Below, piece after piece: positions 1-5,081 of a DNA stretch of 5,081 nucleotides. A program made the translations under genes and the position numbers. The notes under the pieces were generated by a model. That model was not told the origin of the DNA, did no database searches, and worked only from the letters and a program-made list of their open reading frames with translations. The stretch comes from Hyphomicrobiales bacterium (GTDB lineage: Bacteria > Pseudomonadota > Alphaproteobacteria > Rhizobiales > Afifellaceae): assembly GCA_013812985.1 (NCBI GenBank), contig JACCSN010000747.1:1-5081 (forward strand), given 5' to 3'. How positions within the stretch are numbered: the first letter of the stretch is position 1; each line of letters starts with the position of its first letter.

Positions 1-17
1 TTTCAGGCCCGGCCTGA
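1..17 (+). CDS. 3' end of an upstream gene (possible, partial)
   Basis: A TGA at 15-17 closes a frame that would end in Ser-Gly-Pro-Ala. It lies three bases before the tyrC start, the tight spacing expected of a gene co-transcribed with tyrC. In many Rhizobiales the gene before tyrC is an aminotransferase of the hisC type, but too little sequence is present to identify it, and a different frame could be the true upstream gene. Confidence 0.25.
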
Positions 18-20
18 GCG

Positions 21-950
21 ATGGCGGAGAGGATACGCCGGCTCGCCCTCATCGGCATCGGGCTGATCGGCTCGTCGATCGCGCGCGGCGCGCGACAGCG
101 GGGCCTCGCCGAAGAGATCGTCGTGCAAAGCCGGCGCGCCGAGACGGTGGTGGCGGCGCAGCGGCTGGAACTCGGCGACCGCTACACGACGAGCGCGGCC
201 GAGGCTGCAGAGGATGCCGATCTCGTCATCCTGTCGATCCCGGTCGGTGCTTGCGAAGCGGTCGCGCAAGAGATCGCGCCGGCGCTGAAGCCCGGCTCCA
301 TCGTTTCCGATGTCGGCTCGGTGAAAGCCTCCGTCATCCGCCAGATTGCGCCGCACCTGCCGAAGAATGTGCATTTCGTGCCCGCGCATCCTGTCGCGGG
401 AACGGAGCAGTCCGGGCCGGAAGCCGGCTTCGCCGAGCTCTTTCAGGACCGCTGGTGCATCCTCACCCCGCCCGACGGCACGGATCCCGCCGCGGTGGCC
501 ACGATGCGGGCCTTCTGGGGAGGGCTCGGCTCGAATGTGGAGATCATGGCGGCGGACCACCACGACCTCGTCCTGGCGATCACCAGCCATGTGCCGCATC
601 TGATCGCCTACAACATCGTCGGCACGGCGGCGCATCTGGAGGCGGTGACGCAATCGGAGGTGATGAAGTTCGCCGCCGGCGGTTTTCGCGACTTCACCCG
701 CATCGCCGCTTCCGACCCGACCATGTGGCGGGACGTGTTCCTGCACAATCGGGAGGCGGTGCTGGAGATGCTCGGCCGCTTCAGCGAGGATTTGACGGCG
801 TTGCAGCGGGCGATCCGCTGGAGCGACGGGGATGCCCTGTTCGACCTGTTCACCCGAACCCGCGCCATCCGCCGCGGCATCATCGAGGCTGGGCAGGAGA
901 CGGCGGCGCCCGATTTCGGCCGCCCGCACAAGATCGAGGCCGGCGGCTAG
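21..950 (+). CDS. tyrC: Prephenate/arogenate dehydrogenase (TyrC type)
   Basis: This cytoplasmic enzyme of tyrosine synthesis oxidatively decarboxylates prephenate to 4-hydroxyphenylpyruvate, or arogenate to tyrosine, using NAD(P)+. The 309-residue length suits a monofunctional TyrA-family dehydrogenase without a fused chorismate mutase or ACT domain. An N-terminal Rossmann fold carries Gly-Ile-Gly-Leu-Ile-Gly at residues 12-17. Family motifs follow: DVGSVK at 97-102, HPVAGTEQSG at 123-132, SHVPHL at 189-194, and an FAAGGFRDFTRIA segment at 217-229 in the helical dimerisation domain. After the second beta strand there is Ser-Arg-Arg (37-39) and no acidic residue, which suggests NADP+ is accepted; this is inference. 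The ATG at 21 is the only plausible start, because an in-frame TGA lies at 15-17 and the Rossmann strand begins by residue 7. No strong Shine-Dalgarno is seen, so translation is probably coupled to the upstream gene. The tyrC symbol rests on family likeness; substrate choice (prephenate or arogenate) cannot be read here. Confidence 0.93.
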   Translation: MAERIRRLALIGIGLIGSSIARGARQRGLAEEIVVQSRRAETVVAAQRLELGDRYTTSAAEAAEDADLVILSIPVGACEAVAQEIAPALKPGSIVSDVGSVKASVIRQIAPHLPKNVHFVPAHPVAGTEQSGPEAGFAELFQDRWCILTPPDGTDPAAVATMRAFWGGLGSNVEIMAADHHDLVLAITSHVPHLIAYNIVGTAAHLEAVTQSEVMKFAAGGFRDFTRIAASDPTMWRDVFLHNREAVLEMLGRFSEDLTALQRAIRWSDGDALFDLFTRTRAIRRGIIEAGQETAAPDFGRPHKIEAGG

Positions 951-1930
951 AGCGGCACGCGCGGCACACGGACCGTGATTGGCCCGACCTTGGCTTCACC
1001 GCGCTCGATCTCGACGCGCAATTCGCTGGCCGGCTCGCCGTCCAGCGTGATGCGTGATCCGAAGGTCAGCAGGCCGCCGACCGCTGCATTGGCGAGCTTC
1101 TGCTGCTCGGGCGGCAATTCGGCGATCAATGCGGGCAGCGCCTCGGTGCCGGCGATCCGGAGCGTTATCATGCCGTCGAGAATGCCTTCTTCGTCCACCG
1201 AGATCTCGCCTTCCGCGTCCAATCGCGCGGCGCCGCTGGTGAATGAGACATCGATCAGGCGGGCCGAAAGCGGCGCTTGCAGGCCGGCCCGTCCGGACAA
1301 GAGCGCTCGCGGCGGGACAGACAGCCAGGCGGAAACCTGCCCGTCGAATGGGGGAAGGGTCGTCCCGGCCGCCGTCAGGGCAAGCTGGGTGAACGTCAGA
1401 TCCGCGTCGGCGCCGCCATCCGTCGCCGGCGACAAGGTTCCCGCTGCCGATCGGGCCGCGAAGCTGGCCGGCAGATCCGGCAGCGGCAGCTCGGCGGCGA
1501 TATCCTCCGCATCGAAGGACACAGCCTGCGGGCCGTTCAAGTTCATGGCGACATCGACATCGGCGTCATTCCACCGGAGATCGGCCGGGGCGGTGAGGAG
1601 CGGCGATTCGACACGGGCCGGGGAGGCGAGCGCGATCTGGGCGGTGCGCGGCGAAAAGATCGAGGCGCCGCCGGTCAGGCCGGCCAGCTGCGCCTGCGAA
1701 CCGGAGCCGCGTTCCGCCACCGCCGTCTCGCCGCAGGCGAGCTTGAGCGCGAAGGGGAAGCCGACCATGTCGCGCGCGCCGCAATCAACCTCGATGCCGC
1801 GATCCCTGATCCGCGCGAGCACGCCCGACACCTGGCCGTCGGCCCAGGCCGCGAGCGCGAACCAGCCTGCCGACCAGATCGCGGCCAGAACGACAAAGAC
1901 CAGACCTAAGGTGATGACGAGGCGGCGCAT
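947..1930 (-). CDS. DUF2125 domain protein, membrane-anchored
   Basis: This 327-residue protein resembles the DUF2125 family found in Alphaproteobacteria, whose function is unknown. One hydrophobic segment spans about residues 4-30 after Met-Arg-Arg, so it is either a signal anchor or an uncleaved signal peptide, and the rest should lie in the periplasm. Just after it, residues 45-68 hold the most family-like stretch, with Cys50 and Cys66 flanking a GFPF motif (57-60). These cysteines could form a disulfide in the periplasm. The remainder is rich in Ala, Leu, Asp and short beta-type stretches, without catalytic motifs I recognise. The ATG is backed by AAAGGAG (1935-1941) four bases upstream. 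Its stop codon interlocks with that of tyrC, with which it is convergent, and it is divergent from the cyclotransferase gene. The long open frame on the opposite strand is a GC-rich shadow. Confidence 0.85.
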   Translation of the reverse strand: MRRLVITLGLVFVVLAAIWSAGWFALAAWADGQVSGVLARIRDRGIEVDCGARDMVGFPFALKLACGETAVAERGSGSQAQLAGLTGGASIFSPRTAQIALASPARVESPLLTAPADLRWNDADVDVAMNLNGPQAVSFDAEDIAAELPLPDLPASFAARSAAGTLSPATDGGADADLTFTQLALTAAGTTLPPFDGQVSAWLSVPPRALLSGRAGLQAPLSARLIDVSFTSGAARLDAEGEISVDEEGILDGMITLRIAGTEALPALIAELPPEQQKLANAAVGGLLTFGSRITLDGEPASELRVEIERGEAKVGPITVRVPRVPL

Positions 1931-2000
1931 GCGGCTCCTTTATAAAGCTTCCGATTCGTGAATCGATTCGCGGGGCGGCTGCGCACCCAAGGATGTTTCC
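1931..2000. promoter_or_regulatory. Divergent promoter region with clustered GANTC sites
   Basis: These 70 bp separate two divergent genes and must hold both start regions. TTTATAAA at 1939-1946 is a perfect palindrome that could serve as a -10-like element on either strand, though it overlaps the Shine-Dalgarno of the DUF2125 gene, and no good -35 element is visible at normal spacing. Three GANTC sites follow at 1953-1957, 1960-1964 and 1965-1969, the last two forming the perfect 10-bp palindrome GAATCGATTC. GANTC is the target of the CcrM adenine methyltransferase in most Alphaproteobacteria. AAGGA at 1989-1993 is the ribosome binding site of the downstream + strand gene, seven bases from its ATG. 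The promoter assignment is inference. Confidence 0.5.
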
Positions 2001-2531
2001 ATGACCGAATTGTGGGTCTTCGGCTACGGATCGCTGATCTGGCGGCCCGGATTCCCGTTTCAGGAACGCCGCGCCGCCCGGCTTGTCGGCGCGCATCGGG
2101 CGCTCTGCGTTTATTCCTGGGTCCATCGCGGCAGGCCTGACCATCCCGGCCTGGTGCTCGGCCTTGATCGGGGCGGCATGTGCCGCGGCCTCGGCTTCCG
2201 CGTCGCCGCTAACGACCGGGAAGCCGTCGTCAGCTATTTGCGGGAGCGCGAGCAGGTCACCGCGGTCTACCTGGAAAGAATCCGCGAGATCCGCTTCAAC
2301 GACGGTTCGGCCGTGCCCGCGCTCACCTTTCTGGTGGACCGAAGCCACCGGCAATATGCCGGCAAGCTCGATGAGGAGGCCCAATTCAGGATCGTCGCGG
2401 CAGCGCAAGGACAATCAGGCGCCAACCGGGACTACGTGATCAACACCGCGGCGCATCTGGCGGAGCTCGGCATGCCGGACGCCCGCCTCGGCCGGCTGGC
2501 GGACCGGCTCAAGGCGTTCGGACCGGCCTAA
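2001..2531 (+). CDS. Gamma-glutamylcyclotransferase, ChaC-like
   Basis: This 176-residue cytoplasmic enzyme belongs to the ChaC family of gamma-glutamylcyclotransferases. Characterised members cleave glutathione to 5-oxoproline and cysteinylglycine. Residues 6-14 give VFGYGSLIW, the family's substrate-binding loop, near the N-terminus as expected. The segment YLREREQV (79-86) matches the YLxxRE region of ChaC proteins, making Glu84 the likely catalytic base. A later NRDYVINTA stretch (142-150) is also typical of bacterial members. The length is ordinary for the family and the frame is intact. The ATG is supported by AAGGA seven bases upstream and by the YGSL loop starting within ten residues. 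The gene stands alone, divergent from the DUF2125 gene and convergent with the small gene that follows. The E. coli symbol chaC is withheld because there is no neighbouring cation antiporter. Glutathione specificity is inferred from the family. Confidence 0.9.
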   Translation: MTELWVFGYGSLIWRPGFPFQERRAARLVGAHRALCVYSWVHRGRPDHPGLVLGLDRGGMCRGLGFRVAANDREAVVSYLREREQVTAVYLERIREIRFNDGSAVPALTFLVDRSHRQYAGKLDEEAQFRIVAAAQGQSGANRDYVINTAAHLAELGMPDARLGRLADRLKAFGPA

Positions 2532-2537
2532 TTAGGA

Positions 2538-2873
2538 TCAGGCGGCATGACGCAACTGAGCGCGGCCGCTCGGCCGCAGGTCCTCGATCACCGCGCCGCG
2601 CTCCTCGTCGGTGGCCGCCAGGAGATGGACATAGATCGCGGCGCGGCAGTACCTGGCGGCCGCCTTCATGCGGGCGAGCGCGGCGACTTCGCCCACCCAT
2701 GCGATCAGCCCTGAATGGACGGCCATCGCGACGCAATCGTCAAAATCCGCAAGGCTGGCGGGATCCGTCGCCGTGAACAGATACCGGCGGCCGGAATGGC
2801 CGTGCCAGTAAACGTAGCGGGACGGCAGGCCGGCCGCGGCTGCGGCCAGCGACACAGAAGGTGACGTGCTCAT
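2538..2873 (-). CDS. Small protein of unknown function, 111 residues
   Basis: I do not recognise a named family. The protein begins with an Ala/Ser-rich leader (2-14), then a strand-like RYVYWHGHSGRRYLFTA stretch (19-35), an acidic LADFDDCVAM segment (41-50), a GLIAWVGEVAALARM region (55-69), and an Ala-rich helix ending in YVHLLAA (81-87) before a charged tail. It reads as a compact, soluble alpha/beta domain without a transmembrane segment. Third codon positions are strongly G/C, as in the neighbouring genes, which argues that it is real. The ATG at 2871-2873 has only a weak GAG about eight bases upstream. It converges on the cyclotransferase gene with a 6-bp gap, leaving little room for a terminator, and is divergent from the desaturase. 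A later start is possible because the first 15 or so residues are low complexity. Confidence 0.7.
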   Translation of the reverse strand: MSTSPSVSLAAAAAGLPSRYVYWHGHSGRRYLFTATDPASLADFDDCVAMAVHSGLIAWVGEVAALARMKAAARYCRAAIYVHLLAATDEERGAVIEDLRPSGRAQLRHAA

Positions 2874-3136
2874 GATGCAAGCTCGTAAGAACGTTTACAG
2901 AACAAACCAGTAACTCGGCTCGATGTGCCAGTCAACCGTCGCGGACGAAAAAACGTGAGGGCTACGCCAGAGCCGCGCCAGCCTGCACGCCGTGGACGGG
3001 GCGGTAAGCATTGTCCCGCGAGCGTGGAAGCTGCCCCGTCGATCACCGCGCTATGATTTTGGCCAAGAAGCACCATATTTATGATCACAGGTTAAAGGGC
3101 GGGCTTCTGCCGCTTTTCGAGGAGACACGGACTGCA
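2874..3136. other. Divergent intergenic region, no confident promoter
   Basis: These 263 bp separate the small unknown gene (-) from the desaturase (+). They are less GC-rich in places, with a run of six A at about 2948-2953 and CATATTTATGATCA around 3074-3087. GTAA (2885-2888) and TTAC (2895-2898) form short inverted arms around an AACGTT core, close to the start of the minus-strand gene. TATGAT at 3052-3057 resembles a -10 hexamer for the desaturase, but no fitting -35 lies 16-18 bases upstream. TTGACT read on the minus strand at about 2929-2934 resembles a -35 for the small gene, but the hexamer 17 bases on (TACTGG) is poor. No RNA gene is apparent. Confidence 0.35.
3119..3125 (+). promoter_or_regulatory. 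Ribosome binding site that sets the desaturase start
   Basis: GAGGAGA lies 11 bases before the ATG at 3137. Spacing is on the long side but the match is good. It favours this ATG over an in-frame ATG at 3053 and the far upstream TTG at 3011, neither of which has a comparable site. Confidence 0.6.
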
Positions 3137-4201
3137 ATGCCGAGCGCGACCCAAGCCGACCATCCGACCGAAGCCGAGATCGATGCGCGCGCGCTCGCCC
3201 GAACCCTGGCGCGATATCGCGATCCAAGCCCCGCGCGAAGCATTCTCGAGATCGCGGTCACCGCGGCGCCGCTGATCCTGCTCTGGGCGGCTATGCTGGT
3301 CGCGTTGAAGCTTGGCTACCTCTGGCTTTGCGTCGCCCTCGCCGTGCCGGCGGCAGGGTTTCTCGTCCGGCTTTTCTTGATCCAGCACGATTGCGGGCAC
3401 GGAGCTTTTTTCAAGACACGCCGGGCCAATGATTGGGTCGGCCGGGTTCTCGGGGTTCTGACTTTGACGCCCTATGATTACTGGCGTCGATCCCATGCGG
3501 GCCACCACGCCGGGTCCGGCAATCTTGACCGGCGCGGCATCGGCGATATCGATACGTTGACGGTGTCGGAATATCTTGCCCTGTCGCGGTGGAATCGCCT
3601 CCGCTATCGCCTCTACCGGCATCCGTTGGTCATGTTCGGCGTCGGGCCGGCCTATCTGTTCCTGCTGCAGAACCGCATTCCCCTCGGCGATATGCGTGCC
3701 GGATGGCAGCCGTGGATCAGCACCATGGCGACCAATGCCGGCATCGCGGTTCTGGCCGCCGGCGTGATCTGGCTGTTCGGAATCGGGCCCTTCCTGCTCA
3801 TTCACCTCCCGGCCACGCTGCTGGCGTCGTCCATCGGCGTCTGGCTGTTCTATGTCCAGCACCAGTTCGAGGAGACCGTCTGGGCCAAGGACCCGGCGTG
3901 GGACGCCCACCAGGCGGCGCTCTACGGCAGCTCGCATTATGACCTGCCGGCGCCTCTTCGCTGGTTCACCGCCAATATCGGCGTGCATCACGTCCATCAC
4001 CTGTCGAGCCGCATCCCGTATTACAGGCTCCCGCAGGTGCTCCGCGATCATCCCGAGCTGCGCGACGTCGGTCGTCTCACGCTGTGGCGCAGCCTCGCCT
4101 GCGTTCCGCTCGTGCTTTGGGACGAAGGCGAGCGGCGGCTGATCTCGTTTCGGGCCATGCGGGCGAAGCGCCGCGAGACGCCGCTCGCTGTTGCCGCCTG
4201 A
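3137..4201 (+). CDS. Membrane fatty acid desaturase
   Basis: This 354-residue integral membrane di-iron enzyme should introduce a cis double bond into an acyl chain, using O2 and an electron donor. All three histidine boxes are present: HDCGH at 84-88, HAGHH at 120-124 and HHVHH at 284-288. An extra QHQFE (241-245) matches the conserved QHQFE of the DesA/omega-6-like branch. Hydrophobic segments lie near 37-60, 61-83, 162-178, 198-215 and 216-240, so the boxes face the cytoplasm as in the family. The C-terminus ends naturally about 65 residues after the last box, so the gene looks complete. An open frame extends upstream to 3011, but that extension is charged, unlike the family, and lacks a ribosome binding site. 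No electron-transfer partner or lipid gene is adjacent. Regiospecificity and substrate cannot be read from sequence, so no symbol is given. The stop codon abuts the truncated convergent gene. Confidence 0.92.
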   Translation: MPSATQADHPTEAEIDARALARTLARYRDPSPARSILEIAVTAAPLILLWAAMLVALKLGYLWLCVALAVPAAGFLVRLFLIQHDCGHGAFFKTRRANDWVGRVLGVLTLTPYDYWRRSHAGHHAGSGNLDRRGIGDIDTLTVSEYLALSRWNRLRYRLYRHPLVMFGVGPAYLFLLQNRIPLGDMRAGWQPWISTMATNAGIAVLAAGVIWLFGIGPFLLIHLPATLLASSIGVWLFYVQHQFEETVWAKDPAWDAHQAALYGSSHYDLPAPLRWFTANIGVHHVHHLSSRIPYYRLPQVLRDHPELRDVGRLTLWRSLACVPLVLWDEGERRLISFRAMRAKRRETPLAVAA

Positions 4202-4431
4202 CGCGCCGTCTCGGGGACGCTCCCGTTCTCGATGTCGGTATACGCGATCTCGGGGATCACGCCCCGCCCGGCCGCGGAAGCGGTCTGGAGCTCGTCCACC
4301 TCGCGGCGGACATGGTCGCGGATTTCGCCGAAAGCGCGCTTCAATGTCCCGTTCCGGTCCGCCATCTTCTCCTTGAAAGCAACGATGGCTTCGTTCACGT
4401 CAGCCGTTCCGGTGTCCGACTCCGCGTGCAT
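4201..4431 (-). pseudogene. DUF1479 (YbiU-like) gene remnant, N-terminal 77 codons
   Basis: Read from an ATG at 4429-4431, the first 77 codons resemble the N-terminus of DUF1479 proteins such as E. coli YbiU, a family of about 420 residues related to Fe(II)/2-oxoglutarate oxygenases. The family-like features are an N-terminal EAIVAFKEKM helix (13-22), FGEIRDHVRREVDEL (34-48), and then GVIPEIAYTDIENGSVPE (57-74), which matches the family's pattern of a V/I-x-P-x-x-x-Y/F-A/T-D-I stretch followed by a Glu- or Arg-rich helix. After codon 77 (4201-4203) the likeness stops, exactly where the desaturase stop codon lies. The frame continues to 4048 only as antisense of the desaturase. The expected next motif (Arg-Arg-Gly-Cys-x-V-x-x-G) and all metal-binding residues are missing. 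The start has a good GGGAGG (4441-4446) nine bases upstream. An in-frame ATG at 4468-4470 lies upstream but is less well supported. Family assignment is from memory of YbiU-type proteins and needs a profile search. Confidence 0.65.
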
Positions 4432-4440
4432 TCTCGTCAG

Positions 4441-4446
4441 CCTCCC
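4441..4446 (-). promoter_or_regulatory. Ribosome binding site of the DUF1479 remnant
   Basis: CCTCCC on the + strand reads GGGAGG on the minus strand, nine bases before the ATG at 4429-4431. It selects this start over the in-frame ATG 39 bases upstream and shows that the 5' end of the broken gene is preserved. Confidence 0.5.
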
Positions 4447-4588
4447 GCATTTGTCCCGGGCAGCTTCCACTGGTCTTCCTTCAGGGAAGCTTTGCGCTTG
4501 TGGATGGCCAAGTAAATAGGGCGCCGATGGTCAACGGGTGCGCCGACGCGGCCGCCCCCATGCAGGCCCGGACCTGTTCGGCCGGTGT

Positions 4589-4616
4589 GGGGCAGCCGTG
4601 GTCGGGGCAGCCGTGG
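4589..4616. repeat. Two tandem copies of a 13-base motif, period 15
   Basis: GGGGCAGCCGTGG occurs at 4589-4601 and again, identically, at 4604-4616, separated by two bases. This is a minimal tandem duplication in the non-genic stretch. It gives an in-frame five-residue repetition in any reading frame that crosses it. Confidence 0.8.
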
Positions 4617-4655
4617 CCTCATGCGGCTTACAAAAGCGGATTTCCGTGCCGGCGC

Positions 4656-4690
4656 GGCATCGCGATCGAATCAGGCGCGTGAACGATGCC
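4656..4690. repeat. Inverted repeat, 7-bp arms
   Basis: GGCATCG (4656-4662) and CGATGCC (4684-4690) are perfect reverse complements around a 21-base loop. No T-tract follows on either strand, so it is not a classical terminator. It could be chance in GC-rich DNA or part of a structured repeat. Confidence 0.4.
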
Positions 4691-4939
4691 CGAGGAGCCC
4701 GAGATCGGGGACAGAGAGAAACGACCGATGCACGGGCCGGCCTTCGATAGGCGCGTTTCTTGGATGTTCCGCCGCACGGACTTATCCCCGCTGGGTAAAC
4801 TTCGCTTATACTTCCCTGATCCCCGCCCGAGGAGGGCGTCCGGCCGGCGTAACCGAACGGGGCGGGGCTGCGGATCCAGGCTGTGTGAGGAGTAACGCCC
4901 TCGCATTGCCTCGCGCCCAAGCCGTCCTTGCTTGCCGTG

Positions 4940-5081
4940 ATGTGCGACGTGTCGGCCGCATCGGGTAGAAGCACGAAGACCCGGAGCGGGGACGGAGCAA
5001 GCGACCAAGAATCCGCGCGGGGCGCGCCCGAAGCGCCTGAACGCCGTCTGATCGCGATCGTCAGGTCGCAACCCAAGGCGC
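4940..5081 (+). CDS. Possible 5' end of a gene running off the window
   Basis: From an ATG at 4940-4942 (GTG immediately before it) a frame stays open for 47 codons to the end of the window. The product is hydrophilic and Arg/Ser/Gly/Ala-rich, with an RLIAIV segment near residues 36-41. There is no clear ribosome binding site, and codon bias is weaker than in the real genes. It could equally be non-coding. Confidence 0.15.
   Translation, partial: MCDVSAASGRSTKTRSGDGASDQESARGAPEAPERRLIAIVRSQPKA
5050..5059. repeat. Perfect 10-bp palindrome GATCGCGATC
   Basis: The palindrome is flanked by a CTGA/TCAG pair (5048-5051 and 5061-5064) offset by one base. Outer arms GCGCCT (5033-5038) and AGGCGC (5076-5081) are also reverse complements, so the last 49 bases could fold as a nested stem. 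The window edge prevents further judgement. Confidence 0.35.

Larger units (their letters stand above)
4520..5081. other. Region without a convincing gene
   Basis: Several frames are open here: about 127 codons on + (4585-4968) and about 180 and 147 codons on - (4531-5076 and 4628-5071). In each, third codon positions are only moderately G/C (roughly 55-65 percent by eye), against well over 80 percent in tyrC. The translations are rich in Arg, Ser, Pro and Gly without motif or hydrophobic pattern. Open frames on both strands of GC-rich DNA are expected by chance. Short repeats are present, listed separately. No tRNA, rRNA, SRP RNA, RNase P RNA or group II intron signature was recognised. It may be intergenic DNA, a dispersed repeat or an eroded gene. 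Confidence 0.5.

Noticed and set aside
3..929. Long minus-strand open frame opposite tyrC
   Set aside because: It is rich in Arg, Asp, Gly and His, without motif, and is fully explained by antisense of a well-recognised dehydrogenase.
975..1961. Long + strand open frame opposite the DUF2125 gene
   Set aside because: The minus-strand frame has a good ribosome binding site, an N-terminal membrane segment and family-like motifs. The + frame is Ser/Arg/Ala-rich with no domain and is a GC-rich shadow.
2562..2577. GCGGCC-GCTC-GGCCGC hairpin as a terminator after the cyclotransferase gene
   Set aside because: It lies inside the coding region of the small minus-strand gene and has no T-tract on either strand. 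It is likely a chance product of Arg/Ala/Pro codons.
2885..2898. GTAA/TTAC inverted arms as an operator
   Set aside because: The arms are only four bases long around a six-base spacer, which is common by chance. No regulator gene is nearby to support it.
3011..3136. N-terminal extension of the desaturase by 42 codons
   Set aside because: There is no ribosome binding site at the TTG or at the ATG at 3053, the peptide is charged and unlike the family, and a GAGGAGA precedes the ATG at 3137.
4048..4200. Continuation of the DUF1479 frame to its stop at 4048
   Set aside because: The translation past codon 77 is Arg/Ser-rich antisense of the desaturase C-terminus and has no DUF1479 features. I treat it as read-through after the break.
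4531..5076. 181-residue minus-strand protein
   Set aside because: Third-position bias is weak, no domain or ribosome binding site is visible, and another minus-strand frame overlaps it almost completely.
2874..5081. Mobile element (transposase, integrase, terminal inverted repeats) explaining the rearrangement
   Set aside because: No transposase or integrase motif and no matching terminal repeats or target-site duplications were found around the desaturase or the breakpoint.
1..5081. CRISPR array, tRNA or rRNA gene
   Set aside because: No regularly spaced repeats and no conserved tRNA or rRNA segments were seen on either strand.

Overview
This GC-rich window has strongly G/C-biased third codon positions in its real genes. 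The gene set fits an alphaproteobacterium, most likely of the Hyphomicrobiales (Rhizobiales): a TyrC-type prephenate dehydrogenase next to a DUF2125 protein and a ChaC-type gamma-glutamylcyclotransferase. No replication, phage, CRISPR, tRNA or rRNA signature is visible. Taxonomy is inferred from gene content and protein likeness only.

Layout. (1) 1-950: the last bases of an upstream reading frame, then tyrC (+), the last oxidative step of tyrosine synthesis. (2) 947-1930: a membrane-anchored DUF2125 protein (-), convergent with tyrC; the two stop codons interlock in one CTAG. (3) 1931-2000: a 70-bp divergent regulatory region with three GANTC sites in 17 bp and a palindromic A/T-rich block. 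(4) 2001-2531: a ChaC-like gamma-glutamylcyclotransferase (+), probably acting on glutathione. (5) 2538-2873: a 111-residue protein of unknown function (-), convergent with the previous gene at a 6-bp gap. (6) 2874-3136: a 263-bp divergent intergenic region. (7) 3137-4201: a complete membrane fatty acid desaturase (+) with all three histidine boxes. (8) 4201-4431: the first 77 codons of a DUF1479 (YbiU-like) gene (-), cut off at the desaturase stop codon. (9) 4432-5081: about 650 bp with no convincing gene. Several frames are open there on both strands, but third-position bias is weak and there are short direct and inverted repeats.

The left half (1 to about 2870) looks like stable chromosomal backbone of tightly packed housekeeping genes. 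The right half looks rearranged: a lone desaturase abuts a decapitated gene, followed by a low-coding stretch. No operon links the genes functionally. The transcription units are mostly single genes in alternating orientation, except tyrC, which is probably translationally coupled to an upstream gene outside the window. I found no evidence for a new multi-gene system. The best leads are the DUF1479 breakpoint, the GANTC cluster and the non-genic right end.
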